Source: Serratia fonticola (GTDB taxonomy: Bacteria; Pseudomonadota; Gammaproteobacteria; Enterobacterales; Enterobacteriaceae). Taken from it: a stretch of DNA of 64,000 nt. The stretch spans positions 4,960,001 through 5,024,000 of the forward strand of contig NZ_VFMK01000001.1 in the NCBI RefSeq assembly GCF_006715025.1, in the 5' to 3' direction. Below, one piece after another: positions 35,777 to 45,208 of this stretch. Each line of letters begins with the position of its first letter. Within the stretch, counting starts at the first letter, position 1. The notes under the pieces are model-generated. The model had not been told where the DNA came from and searched no databases. It worked only from the letters and a program-made list of their open reading frames with translations. The position numbers were made by a program, and so were the translations under genes.

Positions 35777-37108
35777 TTAACGCACCAGGCATGGGCGTTT
35801 ATTGTCAAAAGTCCAGCCAGGGATCAGGTACTGCATGCCCTGTGCATCATCGCGTGCCCCTAACCCATGTTTTTTGTAAAGCTCATGGCCTTGCATCAGT
35901 CGGTCCCGATCCAGTTCAATACCCAGCCCTGGCCGTTGCGGCACCTGCACGCGCCCCCCAACGATCTGCAACGGATCCCGTGTCAGTCGTTGATTACCCT
36001 CTTGCCAGATCCAATGGGTATCGATCGCCGCAATGTTGCCCGGAGCCGCAGCCGCCACATGAGTAAACATGGCCAGCGAGATATCGAAATGGTTGTTGGA
36101 ATGTGAGCCCCAGGTCAGGCCGAACTCATGGCACATCTGCGCGACGCGCACCGACCCCTGCAGGGTCCAGAAATGCGGATCGGCCAACGGAATATCCACC
36201 GATTGCAATTGCAAGGTATGGCCCATTTGTCGCCAGTCGGTGGCGATCATGTTGGTCGCAGTCGGTAATCCGGTGGCACGACGGAACTCCGCCATCACTT
36301 CACGCCCAGAGAACCCCTGCTCTGCGCCACAGGGATCTTCGGCATACGCCAACACGTTACGTAGCTGCTTACCAAGGGCTATCGCCTCTTTCAGTGACCA
36401 GGCCCCATTGGGATCGAGAGTGATCCGCGCCTGCGGGAAACGCTGGGCAAGCGCGGTGACCGCCTCTGCTTCTTCACTGCCCGCCAGCACCCCTCCTTTC
36501 AGTTTGAAATCGTTGAAGCCATACTTTTCATAAGCGGCTTCAGCCAATCGCACGATGCTTTGTGGCGTCAATGCCTCCTCGTGGCGCAGGCGATACCAGT
36601 CACAGGCATCTTGCGGCTGGCTCTGGTAAGGTAATGGGGTCTTGTTGCGATCGCCGATATAAAACAGGTATCCGAGCATTTCCACCGAGTCACGCTGCTG
36701 CCCATCGCCAAGCAAGGCGGCTACCGGCACATCAAGGAACTGCCCCAGCAGGTCCAGCATCGCCGCCTCAATACCGGTCACAACATGAATGGTGGTACGC
36801 AAATCGAAGGTTTGCAGGCCACGCCCGCTGGCATCCCGATCGGCAAAGCGCTCGCGTACCGCCTTCATCACGTTCTTGTATTCCCCCAGAGTTTTGCCAA
36901 CCACCAGGGACTGAGCTTCTTCCAGGGTCTGGCGGATTTTCTCTCCCCCTGGGATCTCTCCTAATCCGGTGTTACCGGCATTATCCTGCAAGATCACGAT
37001 ATTTCGCGTGAAGAACGGCGCATGAGCGCCACTGAGGTTAAGCAACATGCTGTCGTAACCAGCCACTGGAACAACCTGCATGGCGATAATTTTTGGTGCT
37101 GTAGTCAT
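35777..37108 (-). CDS. gudD: Glucarate dehydratase
   Basis: Dehydrates D-glucarate (and L-idarate) to 5-keto-4-deoxyglucarate. It has 443 residues (E. coli 446) and is an enolase-superfamily enzyme: the catalytic lysine pair is in NDFKLKGGV, metal ligands in TLDPNGAW and AEDPCG, and the catalytic histidine in GSHSNNHFD. Only one copy is present; the inactive paralogue gudX of E. coli is missing. It lies 48 bases after gudP. Confidence 0.97.
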   Translation of the reverse strand: MTTAPKIIAMQVVPVAGYDSMLLNLSGAHAPFFTRNIVILQDNAGNTGLGEIPGGEKIRQTLEEAQSLVVGKTLGEYKNVMKAVRERFADRDASGRGLQTFDLRTTIHVVTGIEAAMLDLLGQFLDVPVAALLGDGQQRDSVEMLGYLFYIGDRNKTPLPYQSQPQDACDWYRLRHEEALTPQSIVRLAEAAYEKYGFNDFKLKGGVLAGSEEAEAVTALAQRFPQARITLDPNGAWSLKEAIALGKQLRNVLAYAEDPCGAEQGFSGREVMAEFRRATGLPTATNMIATDWRQMGHTLQLQSVDIPLADPHFWTLQGSVRVAQMCHEFGLTWGSHSNNHFDISLAMFTHVAAAAPGNIAAIDTHWIWQEGNQRLTRDPLQIVGGRVQVPQRPGLGIELDRDRLMQGHELYKKHGLGARDDAQGMQYLIPGWTFDNKRPCLVR

Positions 37109-37156
37109 AGAGATATCCTCAAAATTTTGGGTTCAATTGCCAAATTCGCCGCCGTG

Positions 37157-38515
37157 TCATTGCCTGCTGGCCTTAGCCATTGGCTTCAGTTCGATACGCT
37201 TGATATCCCCCACGATGAACAGGTAGCTGGCCACCGCCAACAGCGCATGGATCCCCACATAGACCAGCGCGCCGTTAAACGATCCGGTGGTACCAATGAT
37301 GTAGCCGATGGCGATTGGGGTGACGATGCCGGAGATATTGCCGAACATATTGAACAGGCCGCCGCTCAGGCCGCTGATTTCTTTTGGTGCAGTATCTGCC
37401 ATCACCGCCCAGCCCAGCGCGCCCAATCCCTTGCCGAAGAATGCCGCGGCCATGATGCCCACCACCATCCATTCGGTCTCGACGTAGTTACAGAAAATCA
37501 TCGACATCGACAGCAACATACCCAGGACGATCGGGGTTTTACGGGCGAAGGTCAGTGACTGAGTACGACGCATCAGGTAATCGGAAATCACACCGCCCAG
37601 TACCCCACCGATAAAGCCGCAAATTGCCGGAACCGAAGCCACAAAGCCGGCCTTGAGGATCGACATTCCACGCGCTTGGACCAGATACACCGGGAACCAG
37701 GTGATAAAGAAATAGGTCAGACCGTTGATGCAGTACTGGCCAATATAGACGCCAACCATCATGCGTGAGCGAAGCAGTTGCTTGATCTGGAACCACTTCT
37801 CACCTTTAACCTTGGTTTGCTTCTCCTGTTTCTGATCCATATTGATCAAGGCGCCACCGGCTTCGATGTAATCCAGTTCAGCCTGGTTGATGCTGGGGTG
37901 ATCTTTGGGATCGTGCAGCACCTTGAGCCAGATAAAGCTCAGAATAATGCCCAGTCCTCCCATAAAGAAAAACACGTGCGACCAACCAACCGCATGCGTC
38001 AACCAGCCCATGATCGGTGCAAAGATCACCGTGGCAAAGTATTGAGCAGAGTTGAAGATCGCCACCGCTGTGCCACGTTCATGCGCCGGGAACCAGGCGG
38101 CCACAATCCGGCTGTTACCCGGGAAAGACGGCGCTTCTGCCAGACCAACCAGGAAACGCAGTGCGAACAGCGCCATCACGATGCCAAATCCGCTGAAGAG
38201 ATCGACAAAGCCCTGCAACAAGGTAAACAGTGACCAGATGAAAATGCTCCAGAAATAGACCCGTTTGGAACCAAAGCGATCCAGCAGCCAGCCCCCAGGG
38301 ATTTGCCCGATCACATAGGCCCAGGAAAATGCAGAAAAGATATAGCCCATCCCAACCGGATCGAGGCCAATATCCTCAGCCATCGACGTACCGGCAATAG
38401 AAAGCGTAGCCCGATCGCCATAGTTGAATGAGGTGACAATAAACAGCATCACCACGATCCAGTAACGCTTGTTAGTTCGTTTTATTGCACTGCTGGCAGT
38501 GCTGATAGTAGACAT
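37157..38515 (-). CDS. gudP: Glucarate/galactarate MFS transporter
   Basis: Proton-coupled importer of D-glucarate, and probably galactarate, of the anion:cation symporter (ACS) family. ATG at 38515 (MSTISTASS), with AGGAGA upstream, gives 452 residues (E. coli GudP 450); 12 predicted helices, with loop motif GGWLLDRFGSKRVY. It is the first gene of gudPD-garLRK and is divergent from garD. GarP, the E. coli galactarate paralogue, is not present, so this transporter may serve both sugars. Confidence 0.96.
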   Translation of the reverse strand: MSTISTASSAIKRTNKRYWIVVMLFIVTSFNYGDRATLSIAGTSMAEDIGLDPVGMGYIFSAFSWAYVIGQIPGGWLLDRFGSKRVYFWSIFIWSLFTLLQGFVDLFSGFGIVMALFALRFLVGLAEAPSFPGNSRIVAAWFPAHERGTAVAIFNSAQYFATVIFAPIMGWLTHAVGWSHVFFFMGGLGIILSFIWLKVLHDPKDHPSINQAELDYIEAGGALINMDQKQEKQTKVKGEKWFQIKQLLRSRMMVGVYIGQYCINGLTYFFITWFPVYLVQARGMSILKAGFVASVPAICGFIGGVLGGVISDYLMRRTQSLTFARKTPIVLGMLLSMSMIFCNYVETEWMVVGIMAAAFFGKGLGALGWAVMADTAPKEISGLSGGLFNMFGNISGIVTPIAIGYIIGTTGSFNGALVYVGIHALLAVASYLFIVGDIKRIELKPMAKASRQ

Positions 38516-38978
38516 GGTGCTCTCCTGAATCATAGCCTTGGCTATATTCATCCTGAACGGCCGATATAAATATCTCAGAACGAAAGGGTTTAAATTAAAT
38601 TGCAGCCTTTTTTGAGCAGTTCGATTAATACGGCACTGGCAATTTTTAAACTCGATAACGCGTCGTGGAATAAAAGTATAGGGAACAGCCTAGCCAGACT
38701 CATCGGGCAAATAACCCAATAATATCGATAATAGGGTGGTTTATTTATGGCATATGCCCAAGCGGAGGCAGGCGGGTTCACGAAATCCCTCTTTCCAAAG
38801 GCATTACGTGAGCGCCATCACAGCTGACTGGCACAATGCCAAAGAATGAGCGGGAGAAAAAGATAAATCCCGGTCATTTGCATAATTTCCGGATGACAGG
38901 AGAATGTTATGCTTTTTGCTGAGCACGTCTTTCGATTATTACCCACGGCACATAAATAAGGGTACGTGAGGTTTTATT
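38516..38978. promoter_or_regulatory. Divergent gudP/garD control region
   Basis: About 460 bp of AT-rich sequence without a credible gene. It must hold the promoters of both arms of the glucarate/galactarate regulon, and CdaR sites are expected here because cdaR lies beside the cluster. I could not identify an operator by eye. A short minus-strand open frame at 38590-38781 has no supporting features. Confidence 0.55.
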
Positions 38979-40550
38979 ATGTCCGAATCTACTGTTAGTT
39001 ATATGAAGGAAACACCGTTATATATTCAGGTTCACCCAAAAGATAACGTCGCCATTGTGGTTAATAATAATGGATTACCCAAGGGCGAGGTTTTTCCATG
39101 TGGGCTGACATTATTGGAGCATATTCCACAAGGCCATAAAGTCGCACTGCAAAATATTGCCGAAGGCGACAACATTTTGCGTTACGGCGAAGTGATCGGC
39201 TTAGCCTTGCGGGATATTGCTCGTGGTAGTTGGATCGATGAATCGCTGGTGGTCCTCCCCCCGGCGCCAGAACTGGCAAAACTGCCACTAGCCACCCATG
39301 TGCCACCACCATTACCCCCTTTGGAGGGTTATACTTTTGAAGGTTATCGAAATGCCGATGGCAGCGTGGGCAGCAAAAATCTGCTCGCTATCACCACCAG
39401 CGTGCATTGCGTGGCAGGGGTTGTGGATTATGTGGTGAAAATCATTGAGCGCGACCTGCTGGCGAAATACCCGAACGTTGATGGCGTGGTCGGCTTGAAC
39501 CATCTCTATGGCTGCGGCGTGGCGATCAACGCCCCCGCCGCCGTAGTACCGATCCGCACTATCCATAACCTGGCCCTCAACCCCAATTTTGGGGGAGAAG
39601 TGATGGTAGTCGGCCTCGGGTGCGAAAAGTTGCAGCCGGAACGTTTACTGTTTGGCACCGAAGACGTACACCCGATCTCTCTGGATGAGACGTGGATTGT
39701 CCGCCTGCAGGATGAGAAGCACGTTGGTTTTCAGGCTATGGTGGCCGATATCCTGGCCGTTGCAGAGCAACACCTGCAACGCTTGAACCGCCGTCAACGG
39801 GAAACCGTGCCTGCATCAGAACTGGTGGTGGGGATGCAATGCGGTGGCAGCGATGCGTTTTCCGGCGTAACGGCCAATCCGGCAGTCGGTTTCGCTGCTG
39901 ACTTGCTGGTGCGTTGCGGTGCCACCGTCATGTTCTCAGAAGTGACAGAAGTGCGTGATGCCGTCCACCTGTTAACGCCCAGAGTTGCCGATGAACAGGT
40001 TGGCAAGCGCTTACTGGAGGAGATGGCCTGGTACGACGATTATCTCAATCAGGGGCAAACCGACCGTAGCGCCAACCCCTCGCCGGGCAACAAGAAGGGC
40101 GGGCTGGCCAATGTGGTGGAAAAAGCGTTGGGTTCCATTGCCAAATCAGGCCGTAGTGCGATTGTCGAGGTGCTCTCGCCAGGACAGCGTCCCAGCAAAC
40201 GGGGATTGATTTATGCCGCCACCCCAGCCAGCGACTTTGTTTGCGGCACTCAACAGCTGGCCTCCGGTATTACGGTGCAAGTATTCACTACCGGCCGGGG
40301 GACGCCCTATGGCTTAACCGCCGTTCCGGTGATCAAAATGGCAACGCGCAGTGCGCTGGCTGAACGCTGGCACGATCTGATCGATATCAACGCCGGGACG
40401 ATTGCCACCGGAGAAGCGACCATTGAACAAGTGGGTTGGCAGCTGTTTGAACTGATCCTGGATATCGCCAGCGGACGCAAGAAAACCTGGTCAGATCAAT
40501 GGGGCTTATACAACGCGTTAGCGGTATTTAACCCCGCTCCGGTGACCTGA
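38979..40550 (+). CDS. garD: Galactarate dehydratase
   Basis: Dehydrates meso-galactarate to 5-keto-4-deoxyglucarate. It has 523 residues, the same as E. coli GarD. An N-terminal SAF-like domain (HPKDNVAIVVNNNGLPKGE, HIPQGHKVAL, RGSWIDES) precedes the UxaA/GarD core with GSKNLLAITTSVHCVAG, NHLYGCG and GMQCGGSDAFSG. Cysteines in these core motifs are candidate metal ligands. It is divergent from gudP and ends at a terminator facing cdaR. Confidence 0.96.
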   Translation: MSESTVSYMKETPLYIQVHPKDNVAIVVNNNGLPKGEVFPCGLTLLEHIPQGHKVALQNIAEGDNILRYGEVIGLALRDIARGSWIDESLVVLPPAPELAKLPLATHVPPPLPPLEGYTFEGYRNADGSVGSKNLLAITTSVHCVAGVVDYVVKIIERDLLAKYPNVDGVVGLNHLYGCGVAINAPAAVVPIRTIHNLALNPNFGGEVMVVGLGCEKLQPERLLFGTEDVHPISLDETWIVRLQDEKHVGFQAMVADILAVAEQHLQRLNRRQRETVPASELVVGMQCGGSDAFSGVTANPAVGFAADLLVRCGATVMFSEVTEVRDAVHLLTPRVADEQVGKRLLEEMAWYDDYLNQGQTDRSANPSPGNKKGGLANVVEKALGSIAKSGRSAIVEVLSPGQRPSKRGLIYAATPASDFVCGTQQLASGITVQVFTTGRGTPYGLTAVPVIKMATRSALAERWHDLIDINAGTIATGEATIEQVGWQLFELILDIASGRKKTWSDQWGLYNALAVFNPAPVT

Positions 40551-40558
40551 GTGTATTG

Positions 40559-40588
40559 CCCCGCAATAGCGTGTATTCAATTGCGGGG
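40559..40588. terminator. Hairpin between convergent garD and cdaR
   Basis: CCCCGCAAT and ATTGCGGGG form a perfect 9-bp stem in the 44-bp gap, probably ending both genes. Confidence 0.75.
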
Positions 40589-40594
40589 TACGGC

Positions 40595-41749
40595 TTAATC
40601 CTCATCCAGTTGTAATCCCACATACAGCAGTAGACGAGCATCGAAATTGGCCAGGTTCAACCCGGTCAACTCTGAGATGCGGTTCAGACGATATTCCAAC
40701 GTATTGCGGTGAATATAGAGCGCCTTGGCCGTGGCGGTAGGCTGCACGTTATTCAGGAACCAGGCGTTTAACGTACGCAGCAACAGGCCGTTGCCGTCCA
40801 TCGCCTTAAGACGTTCCAACGGCCGGGCCAGTTCATCCGCCTGCCAGCCGCTGCGCAAGCTACCCAACAATACCGGCAACATCAGATCCTGATAGTAATA
40901 GGCTCGCCGCCCTGGCATACGCTGCTTGCCTACGGCCATGGTGGTACGCGCCGTGCGATACGAGCGCACCAGGCAGCCTGGACCACTGAAATAGTTGCCA
41001 AGGGCAATACGCACCCGCAAGCGGCTACTTTCGTTCATGCGCGACAGCAGGTTTTCTACCCGCCGCCGGTGATCTTCCGCATCCCAGCGCCCATGATTAT
41101 TCAACGCAGGTTTAAGTACCACCATCTCGCTGAGGGAAACGATCGCAATCAGGTTGTCACGCTCTGGCAACGTCAGCAACGCCTGTAGCTGCTGTAACTC
41201 GGCCATGGCGCTGTCGACGCCTAATTGACCGCTGTCCACCTCAACGACTGCAGCTACGCGAGGCTGATTGGGATCTATCCCCAACCGATGGGCCCATTCC
41301 ATCAAGGCTGGTGACAACTCTTCCGTTCGGATCAGGTTTAATACCAACTCCTCACGAAAGCGGCTGTCCTGAGCCAACATACTCATCAAGCGCGCCTGTT
41401 CCAGCATCATTTCGGCAGTCATGCAAACCAGCTCACCGTACTGTCGCAACTGCGCGGGGTTCCCGGTCAGACCGATGACCCCAACGATTTTGCCGTCAAC
41501 GCGCAACGGTAAATTGATGCCGGGCCGAACGCCATGCAAATGGCGAGCGACGGCATCGTCGATATCCACCACTCGGGCTTGCGATAACACCAGCAATGCC
41601 CCTTCATGCAGTTCCCCCAAGCGCTCAGGATCGCCGCTGCCAATAATTCGTCCCCGGCCATCCATTACGTTGATATTGCTATCAATTATTTGCATAGTAC
41701 GAGCAACAATTTCCCTGGCTAACTTAGCATCGAGATGATATTCCGCCAT
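40595..41749 (-). CDS. cdaR: Sugar diacid regulator CdaR
   Basis: Activator of the gud/gar genes in response to glucarate, galactarate or glycerate. ATG at 41749 (MAEYHLDAKL) gives 384 residues (E. coli 385). The N-terminal diacid-recognition domain (about 4-135) is followed by a GGDEF-like region and a PucR-type C-terminal helix-turn-helix with YIHRNTLEYRLNRISEL. It sits downstream of degP, as in E. coli, and here also beside all the genes it is expected to control. Confidence 0.96.
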   Translation of the reverse strand: MAEYHLDAKLAREIVARTMQIIDSNINVMDGRGRIIGSGDPERLGELHEGALLVLSQARVVDIDDAVARHLHGVRPGINLPLRVDGKIVGVIGLTGNPAQLRQYGELVCMTAEMMLEQARLMSMLAQDSRFREELVLNLIRTEELSPALMEWAHRLGIDPNQPRVAAVVEVDSGQLGVDSAMAELQQLQALLTLPERDNLIAIVSLSEMVVLKPALNNHGRWDAEDHRRRVENLLSRMNESSRLRVRIALGNYFSGPGCLVRSYRTARTTMAVGKQRMPGRRAYYYQDLMLPVLLGSLRSGWQADELARPLERLKAMDGNGLLLRTLNAWFLNNVQPTATAKALYIHRNTLEYRLNRISELTGLNLANFDARLLLYVGLQLDED

Positions 41750-41887
41750 TGCGTCTTGCTCCCGCCGGAAAGTAAACAAGCGTTCAGCATACCGACGCAC
41801 TTGCCCCGGCACATTGTGCAGATGCCCAAATACGTTTTGACCGAACGATGAGTTGTGCGCAGTTTCACAGTTTTAGCGCATAAAAAA

Positions 41888-41907
41888 AGGCACGCCGTAG
41901 CGTGCCT
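41888..41907 (-). terminator. Rho-independent terminator of degP
   Basis: AGGCACGC, CGTA and GCGTGCCT form a perfect 8-bp stem. On the minus strand it is followed by a run of seven T, 22 bases after the degP stop: a classical terminator. Confidence 0.9.
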
Positions 41908-41928
41908 CTCGGAAAAAACAGGGAAGTC

Positions 41929-43362
41929 TTACTGCATCAGCAGGTACAGCGAGGTATCACCACGTTGGATGTTCAACGCCAGCACGGAAGGTTTGCTGTC
42001 GAGGATTTTACGCAGCTCACCCAGGTTCGCGACCGGTTGCTGGTTTACTCCCAGGATCAGGTCACCTTTTTTCAGGCCGATGCGTGCGGCTGCACTGCCC
42101 GCTTTCACATTGTCCACTTTGACACCTTTCTCTTTGCCGATATTGTTACTCAATTCCGCCCCTTCGATGCCAGTATAAATATTGCCTGAATCAATTTGAG
42201 CCTGGCTGCCTTGCTCCAGCGTGACATCCACGGTCACCGGCTTGCCATCACGGATGATGCCCAACGACATCTTGCTACCTATTGGCATCGTACCGATTTC
42301 GGCACGGAACGAAGCAAAGCTGGAGATCGCTTTACCGTTCATGGTGACGATCACGTCACCGGCCTTGATACCCGCCTTATCGGCTGAGGATTTCGGCATA
42401 ACCTGGCTGACAAATGCACCACGCTGTGCATCCACTTTCATTGCCTGCGCCAGTTCGGAGTTCAGTTCAGTCCCCATGATCCCCAACTCGCCGCGTTTCA
42501 CCTGGCCGTATTCCACCATCTGCGCCGTCAGGTTTTTCACCATATTGCTTGGGATGGCGAAGCCGATACCAATATTACCGCCGTCCGGCGCCAGGATCGC
42601 GGTGTTGATACCGATCAGCTCACCGTTCAGGTTCACCAGTGCGCCACCGGAGTTACCCCGGTTGATAGCCGCATCGGTCTGGATAAAGTTTTCGTAGTTT
42701 TCGATATTCAGGCCACTACGCCCCAGCGCCGAAACGATACCAGAGGTTACCGTCTCGCCCAGGCCATAAGGGTTACCGATCGCGACGGTATAATCCCCGA
42801 CACGCAGTTGCTCTGAGTCTGCCATCTTGATTGCGCTCAGGTTCTTGGCGTCTTTCAGTTGGATCAGCGCGATATCAGAACGCGGATCTTTGCCGATCAC
42901 TTTGGCTTCAAAGCGGCGACCATCACTCAATTGCACCTGGATCTTGGTGGCGTTATCCACCACGTGGTTATTGGTGACCACGTAGCCTTTAGCGGCATCA
43001 ATAATGACACCGGAACCCAGTGCTTTAAAGGCTTCCTTGGTGCTCGGACCACCCGCACCACCCTGGCACATTGGTGAACCTTGGAACGGTGAACCGTCCT
43101 GGCAGAACGGTGAATCATCGCCAAAGAACTGCTGGAATTGCGGCGGTATTTTTGCCGAATTTACCGTGGTGCTCCCTTCCACATTGATGCTCACCACGGA
43201 AGGCATCACTTTTTCCAACATCGGCGCCAGGCTTGGCAACTGCTGGCTATTTACGGATGTGGATGCTGATGCACTTTCTGCGGCATTGGCGGTTGTTACC
43301 GGGCCCAAAGCCAAACCAATACTGAATGCCAAGGCGCTTAAAACTAATGCTGTTTTTTTCAT
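41929..43362 (-). CDS. degP: Periplasmic serine endoprotease/chaperone DegP
   Basis: The heat-shock protease that degrades misfolded envelope proteins. It has 477 residues (E. coli 474). A signal peptide ends after about residue 27 (TTANA). The catalytic triad is H133 (TNNHVVDN), D163 (DPRSDIALIQ) and S238 (NRGNSGGAL), followed by two PDZ domains. The LA loop keeps a cysteine pair at 87 and 99. A sigma-E promoter lies upstream at 43425-43442. cdaR follows on the same strand, as in E. coli, after a terminator. Confidence 0.98.
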   Translation of the reverse strand: MKKTALVLSALAFSIGLALGPVTTANAAESASASTSVNSQQLPSLAPMLEKVMPSVVSINVEGSTTVNSAKIPPQFQQFFGDDSPFCQDGSPFQGSPMCQGGAGGPSTKEAFKALGSGVIIDAAKGYVVTNNHVVDNATKIQVQLSDGRRFEAKVIGKDPRSDIALIQLKDAKNLSAIKMADSEQLRVGDYTVAIGNPYGLGETVTSGIVSALGRSGLNIENYENFIQTDAAINRGNSGGALVNLNGELIGINTAILAPDGGNIGIGFAIPSNMVKNLTAQMVEYGQVKRGELGIMGTELNSELAQAMKVDAQRGAFVSQVMPKSSADKAGIKAGDVIVTMNGKAISSFASFRAEIGTMPIGSKMSLGIIRDGKPVTVDVTLEQGSQAQIDSGNIYTGIEGAELSNNIGKEKGVKVDNVKAGSAAARIGLKKGDLILGVNQQPVANLGELRKILDSKPSVLALNIQRGDTSLYLLMQ

Positions 43363-43424
43363 CTGTGTGTCTCTTAAAAGTCGGTCAAGTCAATACGAGG
43401 GTCTCGGTGCTTAATAAGAGCCTA

Positions 43425-43442
43425 TAGATAAGCCAAAGTTCC
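43425..43442 (-). promoter_or_regulatory. Sigma-E promoter of degP
   Basis: On the minus strand GGAACTT (43442-43436) is followed after about 16 bp by TCTTA (43429-43425), close to the sigma-E consensus and to the E. coli degP promoter. The transcript would start near 43418, giving a leader of about 55 bases. The rest of the 191-bp dgt-degP gap shows no gene. Confidence 0.8.
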
Positions 43443-43553
43443 AGGCCCACAGTCGGGTAATAGTAAACAAATATTGAGAGTCTTTACAAAACTAGAAATA
43501 ATGCTCCGCGCTGTCCTCTAGATTAGAAAATTAGCCATTATTTGCTTCGCCAA

Positions 43554-45071
43554 TTATTCGGCAGCCATTAAACGACGATATTCATCATAAGCATAAAGAT
43601 CGGTCATCCCACTGATATAATCCTGTAATAGCCGCGCCCGAAAATAATATTCTCTGATCGCCTGCTGTTCAGCAGAAAGGTGCTGTAAACCGTCAACCGC
43701 CTCCACATACGCTAACCGATGCTTGGTAGAAAGCTTGTGAAACAGCCGCGTTTCAATGGGGAAGGCCCGGTGGCTGTCCTCCTGCACCAAACGGCTGAAG
43801 TCGGCCAGAGGCATGGCCAACAGTGGGCTGTAAATGTCCAGCAATCCGTTGATAACTCGATACCCTTGCAGCTCCAGCTGTTCCACTTCCGGGTGGTTGA
43901 ACACGTGCTTGAAAGCGACATTTTTGAAGATTTTCAACAGCTGGTAAGCCGGGCCTGAATCCTCTAACAGCGCGCCGTTAAAGTGGCCATGGTAGACCGC
44001 ATCCAGGTTATCGATAAAACGCTGTGCCGCATGGGGAACCAGGCGGGCAACGGTAAACACGCGCAAATACATAAAGAACTGATCTTCTGAACTGCGCCGC
44101 GCCCCACCGCGATCTATTTTACGAAATGCGCTGGCAACGGTTTTATCAAACAGGTCTCCAGGCGCTATTGCCCCCCACTCCTGAGTTAAATGTTGATATA
44201 ACTGTTCAACGGTAAAGATGTTTTTTTCAACCGCATCTTCCAGATCGGCAACGCAATAAGAAATATCGTCGGCGGCTTCCATAATATAGGTGAGTGGAAA
44301 ACGATCGAATTCCCCCATGTGCAATTCACGACGTAAACGATCGACAAATGCCTCTTCCGCGAGATAAAAACCCGGTTTCTTCATTAAATAACTGTGGCTG
44401 GCCGGAATTTCATTCTCCCAATAGGCCGGACGGGTATACTTGAGGATGCAGCCGACCTGCGCATAGGTCAGATTCAACTTTAACAACGTGTAGACCAAAC
44501 GGATCGCCTGGGCATTACCTTCAAAGTGGCAAAGGTCCTGACGAATACGGCTACGCAACCGGTTAAGGTCGCTCTCTCCTTCCCGCAGCCGCAAAACCTC
44601 TACCTGGCAGCGATCGTGACTGCCAGGCTCACTGCCACCGCTGGCAGGATCGAGGCGCTGGCGGAACCAGTCATTGATCGCCGACTCACCGAAATGACCA
44701 AAAGGGGGATTGCCTATATCATGCATCAGGCACGCCATCTCGACGATACTTTCAAAAGGATCGAGCAATTTGCTCAGGCCGAGCGTGTCAATACGCTTGT
44801 CCTGTTTGAAACGGTTGAGGATCTCTTTGGCAATATGCCGCCCCACCTGCTGGACTTCCATTGAATGGGTCAAACGGCTGCGTACCGCCGCGTTACGCTC
44901 CAGTGGGAACACCTGCGTTTTCTGCTGCAAGCGGCGTATCGCCGCTGAATTGACGATGCGCCCGCGATCGCTTTCGAACTGCCGGACAATATCGTACTCT
45001 TCCTCAGCGTCTATCGGCTTGCTGAATGGCCGTTGAAAGCTGATCTTTTGCTTAAAGTCGATCCCGGACAT
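43554..45071 (-). CDS. dgt: Deoxyguanosine triphosphate triphosphohydrolase
   Basis: Hydrolyses dGTP to deoxyguanosine and triphosphate. ATG at 45071 (MSGIDFKQK) gives 505 residues, the E. coli length; 13 more codons upstream are open but unlikely. The HD metal site is seen as RLTHSMEVQQVGRH, MHDIGNPPFGHFGE and MEAADDISYCVADLED. It is divergent from mtn over 137 bp and followed by degP. Confidence 0.97.
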   Translation of the reverse strand: MSGIDFKQKISFQRPFSKPIDAEEEYDIVRQFESDRGRIVNSAAIRRLQQKTQVFPLERNAAVRSRLTHSMEVQQVGRHIAKEILNRFKQDKRIDTLGLSKLLDPFESIVEMACLMHDIGNPPFGHFGESAINDWFRQRLDPASGGSEPGSHDRCQVEVLRLREGESDLNRLRSRIRQDLCHFEGNAQAIRLVYTLLKLNLTYAQVGCILKYTRPAYWENEIPASHSYLMKKPGFYLAEEAFVDRLRRELHMGEFDRFPLTYIMEAADDISYCVADLEDAVEKNIFTVEQLYQHLTQEWGAIAPGDLFDKTVASAFRKIDRGGARRSSEDQFFMYLRVFTVARLVPHAAQRFIDNLDAVYHGHFNGALLEDSGPAYQLLKIFKNVAFKHVFNHPEVEQLELQGYRVINGLLDIYSPLLAMPLADFSRLVQEDSHRAFPIETRLFHKLSTKHRLAYVEAVDGLQHLSAEQQAIREYYFRARLLQDYISGMTDLYAYDEYRRLMAAE

Positions 45072-45208
45072 CTGTTTCTCCCACCATTGCGCATCCCTCC
45101 GTGATAACAATTCCCGGCGGCGGATGCAATGGTATTGCGGATTATCTCTCTCTCAGAGCCATGATAGACTATGGCGCAATTTCCACACCCAATCAGCGAG
45201 TGTTATTT

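Noticed and set aside
38590..38781. 63-codon minus-strand frame in the gudP-garD gap
   Set aside because: No ribosome-binding site, no domain, and it lies in the expected control region.
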